Source: Calendula officinalis
Taxonomy: Eukaryota; Streptophyta; Magnoliopsida; Asterales; Asteraceae
Direction: 5' to 3'
DNA length: 64,000 nucleotides
Assembly (NCBI GenBank): GCA_963853835.1
Contig: OY970826.1
Location: 71,852,929 to 71,916,928 of the forward strand
The position numbers and the translations under genes are program-made. Positions 1-12,480 of the stretch are shown here, piece after piece. Every line of letters begins with the position of its first letter. Position 1 is the first letter of the stretch. The notes beneath the pieces were generated by a model, which was given only the letters and a program-made list of their open reading frames with translations, did not search any database and was not told where the DNA came from.

Positions 1-2289
1 TTTCCTTGGGTAGACAAAATACACATCCAAGGAAACACAAACCCAAAAAATTGGAAAATAGTTTATAATTGTCTAAGTTAGTTTCCTTGGGTGCACAACT
101 ACACACCCTAGGAAACATAAAACCCTAAAAATATGAAAATCAAACTTTTATTGTCAAAAGTTGGTTTCCTCGGGTAGACAAAATACACACCCAAGGAAAA
201 ATAAAACCCTAAAAATAAGAAAACACACCCTAGGAAACATAAAATCCCAAAAATAATATATTAGTCATATACGGTTTCCTCGGGTAGACAAAATACACAC
301 CCAAGGAAACGGAAACCCTAAAAATAGGAAAATAATTTATAATTTTCAGAGTTAGGTTCCTCGGGTGCACAACTACACACCCTAGGAAACATAAAACCTC
401 AAAAATAGGAAAATTAAACTTTTATTGTCAAAATTTGGTTTCCCTGGGTAGAAAAAATTAACACCCAAGGAAAGACAAACCTTGAAAATAGGAAAATAAT
501 ATATAATTGTCATGGTTAGTTTCCTCAGGTACACAACTACACACCCTAGGAAACATAAAATTCTAAAAATAGAAAGTTCAAACTTTTATTGTCAAAAGTT
601 AGTTTCCTAGGGTAGCCAAAATACACACCCAAGGAAACATAAAACCCTAAAAATAGGAAAACACACCCTAGGAAACATAAAACCCCAAAAATATGAAAAT
701 TAGTCATATATGGTTTCCTCGAGTAGACAATATACACACCCCAAGGAAACACAAACCCTAAAAGTTGGAAAATAATTTATAATTGTCAGAGTTAGTTTCT
801 CGGGTGCACAACTACACACCCTAGGAAACATAAAACCCTAAAAATAAGAAAATTAAACTTTTATTGTCAAAAGTTGGTTTCCTCGGGTAGACAAAATTAA
901 CACCCAAGGAAACACAAACCCTAAAAATAGGAAAATAATATATAATTGTCATGGTTAGTTTCCTCGGGTACACAACTACAAACCCTAGGAAACATAAAAC
1001 TCTAAAAATAGAAAGATCAAACTTTTATTGTCAAAAGTTAGTTTCCCCGGGTAGCCAAAATACACACCCAAGGAATCATAAAACCCTAAAAATAGGAAAA
1101 CACACCTTAGGAAACAAAAAACCGCAAAAATACGAAAATTAGTCAGTCATATATGGTTTCCTCGGGTAGACAAAATACACACCCAAGGAAACACAAACCC
1201 TAAAAATTGGAAAATAATTTATAATTATCAGAGTTAGTTTCTCGGGTGTACAACTACACACCCTAGGAAACATAAATCCATAAAAATAAGAAAATTAATC
1301 TTTTATTGTCAAAAGTTGGTTTCCCCGGGTAGACAAAATTAACACCCAAGGAAACACAAACCCTAAAAGTAGGAAAATAATATATAATTGTCATGGTTAG
1401 TTTCTTCGGGTACACAACTACACACCCTAGGAAACATAAAACTCTAAAAATAGAAGGATCACACTTTTATTGTCAAAAGTTAGTTTCCCGGGTAGCCAAA
1501 ATACACACCCAAGGAAGCATAAAACACTCAAAATAGGAAAACACACCCTAAGAAACATAAAAACACAAAAATATGAAAATTAGTCATATATGGTTTCCTC
1601 GGGTAGACAAAACACACACCCAAGAAACACAAACCCGAAAAATAGGAAAATAATTTATAATTGTCAGAGTTCGTTTCCTCGGCTGCACAACCACACACCC
1701 TAGGAAACATAAAACCCTAAAAATAGGAAAATCAAACTTTTATTATCAAAAGTTGGTTTCCTCGGGTAGCCAAAATACACACCCAAGGAAACATAAAACC
1801 CTAAAAATAGGAAAACACACCCTAGGAAACATAAAACCCCAAAAATAGGAAAATTAGTCATATATGGTTTCCACGGGTAGACAAAATACAAACTCAAGGA
1901 AACAGAAACCCTAAAAATAGGAAAATAATTTATAATTGTCAGAGTTAGTTTCTTCGGGTGCACAACTACACAATCAAGGAAACATAAATCCCTAAAAATA
2001 GGAAAATCAAACTTTTATTGTCAAAAGTAGGTTTCCTCGGGTAGACAAAATACACACACAAGGAAATACAAACCCTGAAAATAGGAAAATAATATATAAT
2101 TGTCAAGGTTAGTTTCCTCGGGTGCACAACTACACACCCTAGGAAACATAAAACCGTAAAAATAGGAAAATCAAACTTTTATTGTCAAAAGTTGGTTTCC
2201 TCGGGTAGGTAAAATACACACCCAACGAAACATAAAACCCTAAAAATAGGAAAACACACCCTAGGAAACATAAAACCCAAAAAATAGGA

Positions 2290-3931
2290 AAATTAGTCAT
2301 ATATGGTTTCCTCGGGTAGACAAAATATACACCCGAGGAAACATAAACCCTAAAAATAGGAAAATAATTTATAATTGTCCGAGTTAGTTTCCTCAGGTGC
2401 ACAACTACACAACCTAGGAAACATTAAACCCTAAAAATAGGAAAATCAAACTTTTATTGTCAAAAGTTGGTTTCCTCGGGTAGACAAAATACACACCCAA
2501 GGAAACACAAACCTTGAAAATAGGAAAATAATATATAATTGTGAATGTTAGTTTCCTCGGGTCCACAACTACACACCCCAGGAAACATAAAACACTAAAA
2601 ATAGGAAAATCAAACTTTTATTGTCAAAAGTTGGTTTCCTCAGGTAGCCAAAATACACGCACAAGGAAACATAAAACCCTAAAAATAGGAAAACACACCC
2701 TAGAAAATATAAAACCCCAAAAATAGGAAAATTAGTCATATATGGTTTCCTCGGGTAGACAAAATACACACCCAAGGAAACAAAAACCCTAAAAATAGGA
2801 AAATAATTTATAATTGTCAGTGTTAGTTTCCTCGGGTGCACAACTACACACCCTAGGAAAAATAAAACCCTAAAAATAGGAAAATTAAACTTTTATTGTC
2901 AAAAGTTGGTTTCCACGGGTAGACAAAATTAACACCCAAGGAAACACAACTACACACCCTAGGAAACATAAAACCCTAAAAATAGAAAGATCAAACTTTT
3001 ATTGTCAAAATTTAGTTTCCCCGGGTAGCCAAAATACACACCCAAGGAAACATAAAAACCCTAAAAATAGGAAAACACACCCTAGGAAACATAAAACCCC
3101 AAAAATAGGAAAATTAGTCATATATGGTTTCCTCGGGTAGAAAAAATATACACCCGAGGAAACATAAACCCTAAAAATAGGAAAATAATTTATAATTGTC
3201 AGAGTTAGTTTCCTCAGGTGCACAACTACACAACCTAGTAAACATTAAACCCTAAAAATAGGAAAATCAAACTTTTATTGTCAAAAGTTGGTTTCCTCGG
3301 GTAGACAAAATACACACTCAAGGAAACACAAACCTTGAAAATAGGAAAATAATATATAATTGTGAATGTTAGTTTCCTCGGGTCCACAACTACACACCCC
3401 AGGAAACATAAAACACTAAAAATAGGAAAATCAAACTTTTATTGTCAAAAGTTGGTTTCCTCAGGTAGCCAAAATACACGCACAAGGAAACATAAAACCC
3501 TAAAAATAGGAAAACACACCCTAGAAAATATAAAACCCCAAAAATAGGAAAATTAGTCATATATGGTTTCCTCGGGTAGACAAAATACACACCCAAGGAA
3601 ACAAAAACCCTAAAAATAGGAAAATAATTTATAATTGTCAGTGTTAGTTTCCTCGGGTGCACAACTACACACCCTAGGAAACATAAAACCCTAAAAATAG
3701 GAAAATTAAACTTTTATTGTCAAAAGTTGGTTTCCATGGGTAGACAAAATTAACACCCAAGGAAACACAACTACACACCCTAGGAAACATAAAACCCTAA
3801 AAATAGAAAGATCAAACTTTTATTGTCAAAATTTAGTTTCCCCGGGTAGCCAAAATACACACCCAAGGAAACATAAAAACCCTAAAAATAAGAAAACACA
3901 CCCTAGGAAACATAAAACCCCAAAAATAGGA
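2290..3931. repeat. 821-bp tandem duplication of satellite
   Basis: Two adjacent, almost identical 821-bp blocks, about 2290-3110 and 3111-3931. Rare variants recur at an exact 821-bp offset: the cctcaggtgcac variant at 2391/3212, the tgtgaatgttag variant at about 2541/3362, and the aaatagaaag module at 2980/3801. A few substitutions separate the copies, so this is a local and fairly recent unequal exchange. The outer limits are approximate. Confidence 0.85.
2306..2342. repeat. Perfect 12-bp satellite dyad (type example)
   Basis: GTTTCCTCGGGT at 2306-2317 is exactly complementary in reverse to ACCCGAGGAAAC at 2331-2342, with a 13-nt spacer. Most modules have the same dyad with one non-Watson-Crick position (right arm ACCCAAGG or ACCCTAGG). 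Confidence 0.9.
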
Positions 3932-4886
3932 AAATTAGTCATATATGGTTTCCTCGGGTAGACAAAATACACATCCAAAGAAACACAAACCCTAAAAATT
4001 TGAAAATAGTTTATAATTGTCAGAGTTAGTTTCCTCGGGTGCACAACTACACACCCTAGGAAACATAAAACCCTAAAAATAGGAAAACACACCCTAGGAA
4101 ACATAAAACCCCAAAAATTGGATCATTAGTCATATATGGTTTCCTCGGGTAGTCAAAATACACACCCAAGGAAACACAAACCCTAAAAATTGGAAACTAG
4201 TTCATAATTGTTATAGTTAGTTTCCTCGGGTGCACAACTACACACCTTAGGAAACATAAAACCATAAAAATATAAAAATCAAACTTTTATTGTCAAAAGT
4301 TGGTTTCCTCGGGTAGCCTAAATACACACCCAAGGAAACATAAAACCCTAAAAACAGGAAAACACACCCTAGGAAACATAAACCCCAAAAATAGGAAAAT
4401 TAGTCATATATGGTTTCCTCGGGTAGACAAAATACACACCCAAGGAAACACAAACCCTAAAAATTGGAAAATAATTTATAATTGTCAGTGTTAGTTTCCT
4501 CGGGTGCACAACTACACACCCTAGGAAACATAAAACCCTAAAAATAAGAAAATTAAACTTTTATTGTCAAAAGTTGGTTTCCCTAGGTAGACAAAATTAA
4601 CACCCAAGGAAACACTAACCCTAAAAATAGGAAAATAATATATAATTGTCATGGTTAGTTTCCTCGGGTACACAACTACACACCCTAGGAAACATAAAAC
4701 TCTAAAAATAGAAAGATCAAACTTTTATTGTCAAAAGTTAGTTTCCCCGGGTAGCCAAAATACACACCCAAGGAAACATAAAACCCTAGAAATAGGAAAA
4801 CACACCCTAGGAAACATAAAACCCCAAAAATACGAAAATTAGTCATATATGGTTTCCTCGGGTAGACAAAATACACACCCAAGGAA

Positions 4887-4891
4887 ACACA
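4887..4891. repeat. Target-site duplication, left of element C
   Basis: ACACA directly before the LTR TG. The same five bases follow the distal LTR at 7550-7554. Removing the element and one copy restores a normal satellite module, as in the empty paralogous site at 41109-41113. Confidence 0.9.
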
Positions 4892-4988
4892 TGTAGGACC
4901 CAACCACCCATATATTGTTAATAAAATCGGTAAAGACAAGATCATATACGTCATACGATTATTCTTATTAAGCACAAACGTATAGTAT

Positions 4989-5019
4989 GTGTTCTTGGTT
5001 GCGGAATAACCAAGAACAC
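4989..5019. repeat. 12-bp perfect inverted repeat in element C LTR
   Basis: GTGTTCTTGGTT (4989-5000) and AACCAAGAACAC (5008-5019) around a 7-nt loop. The second LTR has the same structure at 7004-7034. Confidence 0.9.
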
Positions 5020-5236
5020 TTCACAAAGTGTTACATTTAGAATTGGGTTACCGGTGATCCACACAAATGATCAACCGGGATCCAAAAGGATACTTAACAA
5101 CTAAAGACTAAACCTCTATTTATAATTTATAGAGGTTTTACAATTAACCCTATTCTATATGTAACTCCCAATTCTAATAAGTGCATCCCTTGATTAAAGG
5201 GATTTGATTCATTACTCAAATAAGGAATGCACCATT

Positions 5237-5431
5237 CACGGACTGGTCGGTCCGTGTACTCAGTATGACTGAGCTATACCGACTAACTCGGTATGAGACT
5301 GAGCTATACCGACCAACTCGGTATGAGACTGAACCATACCGACAAACTCAGTATGTGGAGCTCGGTCCGTGAACTCGGTATCACCTCATACTGACCAACT
5401 CAGTATGACCTGATACCGACCAACTCGGTAT
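5237..5431 (-). repeat. Hairpin array in element C LTR
   Basis: Seven short inverted repeats in 195 bp. They are CACGGAC/GTCCGTG (5237-5256), CTCAGT/ACTGAG with loop ATG (5259-5273), then five with a 5-nt CNAAC loop: ATACCGA/TCGGTAT at 5276-5294, 5306-5324 and 5413-5431; ATACCGA/TCAGTAT at 5336-5354; and CATACTGA/TCAGTATG at 5387-5407. A 30-bp tandem repeat (5267-5296, 5297-5326, 5327-5356) supplies three of them. C-G to T-A double changes keep the stem intact. The one mixed stem (5336-5354) gives a G-U wobble in minus-strand, element-sense RNA. The array is also present in the second LTR (+2015). Confidence 0.85.
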
Positions 5432-5534
5432 GAGACGAGTTTCACTAAGATTATTTATATAAGTTAAACTTATATATTCCTTTGTTCATCAGATTCACAA
5501 AGTAATAGGTTTGACCGGGTTTTCTACCCTAACA

Positions 5535-5547
5535 ATCTCCCCCTATC
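5535..5547 (-). other. Polypurine tract of element C
   Basis: Minus-strand GATAGGGGGAGAT directly next to the 3' LTR start TGTTAGG. In LTR elements this purine tract primes plus-strand DNA synthesis; its position confirms the minus orientation. Confidence 0.85.
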
Positions 5548-5625
5548 TGATGATAACAAATGAATATGTTTAACCTAATAAATAATAACGATCTTGTCTT
5601 GTATGGTCTTCTTTTTGAGATCTTT

Positions 5626-6085
5626 TCATATTAACTTCAAGAAAATATATGTCACATTAACTTTTCTCCCCCACAATCATTGACTTCTCCTCATATTGTC
5701 TGGTATATTTGAGTTGAAATGAAACATATCCCAAGAATCATTCAACTAGTAGATTTCCTCAGTTTGAAACGATTCAAATGATTGTAAAATAATATGTGAC
5801 ATGTACCCCCCTTGAATAACTTAGCATGAACACTTTAGCTTCAAGAACTTTAGCTTCATATTAAGAGAAAATATATATCACCTTGAGTTTTTCTCCCCCT
5901 GAATCATATACTTTCACCTTAAACTGTTCGGTATATTTTATCTTTGACTTGAAACCCCTCCAAAGAATCAATCAACTTATGGATTTCCTCAGTTTAAGAT
6001 GATTTTATATGACTAAAAGGAGAAAAACATGTGAAACATACTCACTTGTATAATTCAGCATGCAGAATTTTGTTTCTCTAATTTT
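5626..6085 (-). repeat. Diverged direct duplication in element C interior, each with a PPT-like tract
   Basis: Two related copies of about 227 bp (roughly 5626-5850 and 5853-6085). They share a cttcaagaaa-like start, ttctccccc (5664 and 5891), ggtatattt, caagaatca, gatttcctcagttt and a gcatgna end. On the minus strand each gives a GGGGGAGAA purine run like the true polypurine tract. The copies have indels and many substitutions, so the duplication is older than the insertion. Confidence 0.65.
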
Positions 6086-6890
6086 GCAGCAACTTCAAAA
6101 AATCATATCTCCATGTAGAATCTTCTGATCATTATGAATTTTTTACACAACATACCTATACCTGTCTTCAACATCATATCCAAAAATCATGAGGATCAAA
6201 CGGTTGAAACGATCACAGCAGTCTCATACTGACCACTCAGTATGAGACACTCAGTATCAGAAAACCAGCAACTTTGAAAATATGTATCTCTCAATATATG
6301 TTCCTGATCAGTCTGAATTTTTGATACCGAGTAAATGTATGTGTTATGGATATCATATCCAAAATTCATGAAGATTCAACGGTTATAAAAGATATAATAG
6401 CCGTTTTATCACAGTTGCGCAGAATTAAAAACATACCATAAATATTCGTCAATAATCTTCAAAAATATATATCTCTTAATTAACGATTCCTTTTGAAGAT
6501 CTGAACGGTGAAAACATTAAACACATTATGGTGAACCTTCAGTTAAAATTTCACGCTCATTCGATGTTTGAAGAAGGAGAGCCAATTTTTCTTCCATGGC
6601 TGCCCAGCAAGTAAGGAATAAAAAACAAAATATATGACCTGCTGCGCCTACCATATCGCTCTACGCGAATCTTCAAATACAAAACTGAACGGTCAGATTG
6701 TGTGTCTGTGTGTTGAGAACCTCCTGTTCAAATTTCACACATATTCGACTGTTAACGAAGGAGATCCGGCATTTCTTCTATCCGTGCGCAGAAAATGACG
6801 AAAATTCTGCATAGTTCTTCTTTATGAAAAGACCTGATCTTCAACAATATATAGGGTTAAAAGATCATCGAAGTTGTAGATAACTTTGAA

Positions 6891-6904
6891 CCGCTCTGAT
6901 ACCA
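6891..6904 (-). other. Primer-binding site of element C (initiator-Met tRNA)
   Basis: The minus-strand 12-mer TGGTATCAGAGC starts 2 nt inside the 5' LTR end and matches the complement of the plant initiator-Met tRNA 3' end. It is a primer site, not a tRNA gene. Confidence 0.93.
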
Positions 6905-6906
6905 AT

Positions 6907-7549
6907 TGTAGGACCCAACCACCCATATATTGTTAATAAAATCGGTAAAGACAAGATCATATACGTCATACGATTATTCTTATTAAGCACAAACGTATAG
7001 TATGTGTTCTTGGTTGCGGAATAACCAAGAACACTTCACAAAGTGTTACATTTAGAATTGGGTTACCGGTGATCCACACAAATGATCAAGCGGGATCCAA
7101 AAGGATACTTAACAACTAAAGACTAAACCTCTATTTATAATTTATAGAGGTTTTACAATTAACCCTATTCTATATGTAACTCCCAATTCTAACAAGTGCA
7201 TCCCTTGATTAAAGGGATTTGATTCATTACTAAAATAAGGAATGCACCATTCACGGACTGGTCGGTCCGTGTACTCAGTATGACTGAGCTAGACCGACTA
7301 ACTCGGTATGAGACTGAGCTATACCGACCAACTCGGTATGAGACTGAACTATACCGACAAACTCAGTATGTGGAGCTCGGTCCGTGAACTCGGTATCACC
7401 TCATACTGACCAACTCAGTATGACCAGATACCGACCAACTCGGTATGAGACGAGTTTCACTAAGATTATTTATATAAGTTAAACTTATATATTCCTTTGT
7501 TCATCAGATTCACAAAGTAATAGGTTTGACCGGGTTTTCTACCCTAACA
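6907..7549 (-). repeat. Element C LTR (5' LTR in element sense)
   Basis: 643 bp, the same length as 4892-5534, with about six substitutions (for example atcaagcggg against atcaaccggg). In element sense this LTR would hold the promoter. Confidence 0.95.
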
Positions 7550-7554
7550 ACACA
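7550..7554. repeat. Target-site duplication, right of element C
   Basis: ACACA immediately after the LTR CA end, identical to 4887-4891. Confidence 0.9.
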
Positions 7555-10500
7555 AACCCTAAAAATTGGAAAATAATTTATAATTGTCAGAGTTAGTTTT
7601 CTCGGGTGCACAACTAGTCAACTACACACCCTAGGAAACATAAAATCTTAAAAATAAGAAAATTAAACTTTTATTGTCAAAAGTTGGTTTCCACGGGTAG
7701 ACAAAATTAACACCCAAGGAAACACAAACCCTGAAGTGTCATGGTTAGTTTCCTCGGGTACACAACTACACACCATAGGAAACATAAAACTCTAAAAATA
7801 GAAAGTTCAAACTTTTATTGTCCAAAGTTAGTTTCCCCGAGTAGCCAAAATACTCACCCAAGGAAACGTAAAACCCTAAAAATAGGAAAACGCACCCTAG
7901 GAAACATAAAACCCCAAAAATAGGAAAATTAGTCATATATGGTTTCCTCGGATAGACAAAATACACACCCAAGGAAACACAAACCCTAAAAATTGGAAAA
8001 TAGTTTATAATTGTCAGAGTTAGTTTCCTCGGGTGCACAACTACACACCCTAGGAAACATAAAACCCTCAAAATATGAAAATCAAACTTTTATTGTGAAA
8101 AGTTGGTTTCCTCGGGTAGCCAATATACACACCCAAGGAAACATAAAACCCTAAAAATAGGAAAACACACCCAAGGAAACATAAAACTCCAAAAATAGGA
8201 AAATTAGTCATATATGGTTTCCCCGGGTAGACAAAATTTAAAACCCAAGGAAACACAAACCCTGAAAAATGGAAAATAATATATAATTGTCATGGTTAAT
8301 TTCCTCGGGTACACAACTACACACCGTAGGAAACATAAAACTCTAAAAATAGAAAGATCAAACTTTTAATGTCAAAAGTTAGTTTCCCCGGGTAGCCAAA
8401 ATACACACCCAAGGAAACATAAAACCCTAAAAATATGAAAACACACCCTAGGAAACATAAAACCCTAAAAATAGGGTAATTAGTCATATATGGTTTCCTC
8501 GGGTAGACAAAATACACACACAAGGAAACAAAAACCCTAAAAATAGGAAACTAATTTATAATTGTCAGAGTTAGTTTCCTCGGGTGCACAACTAGTCAAC
8601 TACACACCCTAGAAAACATAAAACCCTAAAAATAGGAAAATTAATCTTTTATTGTCAAAACTTGGTTTCCCTCGGTAGACAAAATTAACACCCAAGGAAA
8701 CACAAACCCTGAAAATAGGAAAATAATATATAATTGTCATGGTTAGTTTCCTTAGGTACACAACTACACACCCTAAGAAACATAAAACCCTAAAAATAGA
8801 AGGATCAAACTTTTATTGTCAAAAGTTAGTTTCCCCGGGTAGCCAAAATACACACCCAAGGAAACATAAAACCCTAAAAATAGGAAAACACACCCTAGGA
8901 AACATAAAACCCCAAAAATAGGAAAATTAGTCATATATGGTTTCCTAGGGTAGACAAAATACACATCCAAGGAAACACAAACCCTAGAAATTGGAAACAA
9001 ATTTATAATTGTCAGAGTTAGTTTCCTCGGTGCACAACTATACACCATAGGAAACATAAAACCCTAAAAATATGAAAATCAAACTTTTATTGTCAAAAGT
9101 TGGTTTCCTCAGGTAGCCAAAATACACGCACAAGGAAACATAAAACCCTAAAAATAGGAAAACACACCCTAGAAAACATAAAACCCCAAAAATAGGAAAA
9201 TTTGTCATATATGGTTTCCTCGGGTAGACAAAATATACACCCGAGGAAACACAAACCCTAAAAATAGGAAACTAATTTAAAATTGTCAGAGTTAGTTTCC
9301 TCAGGTGCACAACTACCAACCTAGGAAACATTAAACCCTAAAAATAGGAAAATCAAACTTTTATTATCAAAAGTTGGTTTCCTCGGGTAGACAAAATACA
9401 CACCCAAGGAAACACAAACCTTGAAAATAGGAAAATAATATATAATTGTGAAGGTTAGTTTCCTCGGGACCACAACTACACACCCCAGGAAACATAAAAC
9501 ACTAAAAATAGGAAAATAAAACTTTTATTGTCAAAAGTTGGTTTCCTCAGGTAGCCAAAATACACGCACAAGGAAACATAAAACCCTAAAAATAGGAAAA
9601 CACACCCTAGAAAACATAAAACCCCAAAAATAGGAAAATTAGTCATATATGGTTTCCTCGGGTAGACAAAATACACACCCAAGGAAACAAAAACCCTAAA
9701 AATAGGAAAATAATTTATAATTGTGAGTGTTAGTTTCCTCAGGTGCACAACTACACACCTTAGGAAACATAAAACCCTAAAAATAGGAATATTAAACTTT
9801 TATTGTCAAAAGATGGTTTCCACGGGTATACAAAATTAACACCCAAGGAAACACAACTACACACCATAGGAAACATAAAACTCTAAAAATAGAAAGTTCA
9901 AACTTTTATTGTCCAAAGTTAGTTTCCCCGAGTAGCCAAAATACTCACCCAAGGAAACGTAAAACCCTAAAAATAGGAAAACGCACCCTAGGAAACATAA
10001 AACCCCAAAAATAGGAAAATTAGTCATATATGGTTTCCTCGGATAGACAAAATACACACCCAAGGAAACACAAACCCTAAAAATTGGAAAATAGTTTATA
10101 ATTGTCAGAGTTAGTTTCCTCGGGTGCACAACTACACACCCTAGGAAACATAAAACCCTAAAAATAGGAAAATCAAACTTTTATAATCAAAAGTTGGTTT
10201 CCTCGGGTAGCCAAAATACACACCCAAGGAAACATAAAACCCTAAATATAGGAAAACAAACCATAGGAAACATAAAACCCAAAAAATAGGAAAATTAGTC
10301 ATATATGATTTCCTCGGGTAGACAAAATATACATCCAAGCAAACACAAACCTTAAAAATTGGAAAATAGTTTATAATTGTCAGAGTTAGTTTCCTCGGGT
10401 GCACAACTACACACCCTAGGAAACATAAAACCCTCAAAATATGAAAATCAAACTTTTATTGTGAAAAGTTGGTTTCCTCGGGTAGCCAATATACACACCC

Positions 10501-12480
10501 AAGGAAACATAAAACCCTAAAAATAGGAAAACACACCCAAGGAAACATAAAACTCCAAAAATAGGAAAATTAGTCATATATGGTTTCCCCGGGTAGACAA
10601 AATTTAAAACCCAAGGAAACACAAACCCTGAAAAATGGAAAATAATATATAATTGTCATGGTTAATTTCCTCGGGTACACAACTACACACCGTAGGAAAC
10701 ATAAAACTCTAAAAATAGAAAGATCAAACTTTTAATGTCAAAAGTTAGTTTCCCCGGGTAGCCAAAATACACACCCAAGGAAACATAAAACCGTAAAAAT
10801 ATGAAAACACACCCTAGGAAACATAAAACCCTAAAAATAGGGTAATTAGTCATATATGGTTTCCTCGGGTAGACAAAATACACACCCAAGGAAACACAAA
10901 CCCTAAAAATAGGAAACTAATTTATAATTGTCAGAATTAGTTTCCTCGGGTGCACAACTAGTCAACTACACACCCTAGAAAACATAAAACCCTAAAAATA
11001 GGAAAATTAATCTTTTATTGTCAAAACTTGGTTTCCCTCGGTAGACAAAATTAACACCCAAGGAAACACAAACCCTGAAAATAGGAAAATAATATATAAT
11101 TGTCATGGTTAGTTTCCTTAGGTACACAACTACACACCCTAAGAAACATAAAACCCTAAAAATAGAAGGATCAAACTTTTATTGTCAAAAGTTAGTTTCC
11201 CCGGGTAGCCAAAATACACACCCAAGGAAACATAAAACCCTAAAAATAGGAAAACACACCCTAGGAAACATAAAACCCCAAAAATAGGAAAATTAGTCAT
11301 ATATGGTTTCCTAGGGTAGACAAAATACACATCCAAGGAAACACAAACCCTAGAAATTGGAAACAAATTTATAATTGTCAGAGTTAGTTTCCTCGGTGCA
11401 CAACTATACACCCTAGGAAACATAAAACCCTAAAAATATGAAAATCAAACTTTTATTGTCAAAAGTTGGTTTCCTCAGGTAGCCAAAATACACGCACAAG
11501 GAAACATAAAACCCTAAAAATAGGAAAACACACCCTAGAAAACATAAAACCCCAAAAATAGGAAAATTAGTCATATATGGTTTCCTCGGGTAGACAAAAT
11601 ATACACCCGAGGAAACACAAACCCTAAAAATAGGAAAATAATTTATAATTGTCAGAGTTAGTTTCGTGAGGTGCACAACTACACAACCTAGGAAACATTA
11701 AACCCGAAAAATAGGAAAATCAAACTTTTATTGTCAAAAGTTGGTTTCCTCGGGTAGACAAAATACACACCCAAGGAAACACAAACCTTGAAAATAGGAA
11801 AATAATATATAATTGTGAAGGTTAGTTTCCTCGGGACCACAACTACACACCCCAGGAAACATAAAACACTAAAAATAGGAAAATCAAACTTTTATTGTCA
11901 AAAGTTGGTTTCCTCAGGTAGCCAAAATACACACACAAGGAAACATAAAACCCTAAAAATAGGAAAACACACCCTAGAAAACATAAAACCCCAAAAATAG
12001 GAAAATTAGTCATATATGGTTTCCTCGGGTAGACAAAATATACACCCAAGGAAACAAAAACCCTAAAAATAGGAAAATAATTTATAATTATCAGTGTTAG
12101 TTTCCTCGGGTGCACAACTACACACCTTAGGAAACATAAAACCCTAAAAATAGGAATATTAAACTTTTATTGTCAAAAGATGGTTTCCACGGGTATACAA
12201 AATTAACACCGAAGTAAACACAACTACACACCCTAGGAAACATAAAACCCTAAAAATAGAAAGATCAACCTTTTATTGTCAAAATTTAGTTTCCCCGGGT
12301 AGCCAAAATACACACCCAAGGAAACATAAAAACCCTAAAAATAGGAAAACACACCTTAGGAAACATAAAACCCCAAAAATAGGAAAATTAGTCATATATG
12401 GTTTCCTCGGGTAGACAAAATACACATCCAAGGAAACACAAACCCAAAAAATTGAAAAATAGTTTATAATTGTCTATGTT
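7550..12480. repeat. Satellite array, second segment
   Basis: Satellite continues directly from the module split by element C. It is marked by a variant with an extra AACTAGTC in the A module (about 7610, 8590 and 10965). That variant recurs near 36.1, 37.4, 41.2, 42.4 and 60.3 kb but not in the 13-35 kb higher-order block. A block of about 2.1-2.4 kb is tandemly duplicated: the stretch from 8068 recurs at 10434 with a 2366-bp offset, whereas the stretch from 7766 recurs at 9857 (2091 bp). The first copy therefore lacks a module group of about 275 bp (A+B+C). No gene is seen. Confidence 0.93.

Larger units (their letters stand above)
1..4891. repeat. Satellite array, left segment
   Basis: Tandem AT-rich satellite that continues past the left edge of the window. 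Modules begin with GTTTCCTCGGGT, pass through ACCCAAGGAAAC or ACCCTAGGAAAC, and continue with an AAACCCTAAAAATAGG core and a variable tail (for example TTTTATTGTCAAAAGTT, TTTATAATTGTCAGAG or TTAGTCATATATG). Module order is less regular and copies are more diverged here than at 12.5-35.4 kb. Minus-strand open frames of 60-100 codons recur in every unit; they follow from T-rich repeats and are not read as genes. No RNA gene or other element is seen in this stretch. Confidence 0.95.
4892..5534 (-). repeat. Element C LTR (3' LTR in element sense)
   Basis: 643 bp, + strand TGTAGGACCC...CCCTAACA, so it starts TGTTAGGG on the minus strand. It carries a 12-bp-stem hairpin at 4989-5019 and a hairpin-rich segment at 5237-5431. 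It differs from the other LTR at about six positions. Confidence 0.95.
4892..7549 (-). mobile_element. Element C: complete non-autonomous LTR retrotransposon (Copia-like ends)
   Basis: A 2658-bp element with two 643-bp LTRs, a 1372-bp internal region, 5'-TG...CA-3' ends and an ACACA target duplication. The primer-binding site complementary to initiator-Met tRNA lies next to the right LTR and the polypurine tract next to the left LTR, so the element reads on the minus strand. No ORF of 60 codons or more and no gag, protease, integrase or RT signature is seen inside, so it must depend on proteins supplied in trans. A purine tract running directly into TGTTAGG is typical of plant Ty1/copia ends, but the superfamily call is an inference. 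Its size lies between the TRIM and LARD classes. By eye the LTRs differ at about 6 of 643 positions, which indicates recent insertion. Confidence 0.93.

Noticed and set aside
6891..6904. tRNA gene from the GCTCTGATACCA match (also at 48894-48905)
   Set aside because: Only the 3' 12 bases match, in the primer-site position beside an LTR; there is no cloverleaf upstream.
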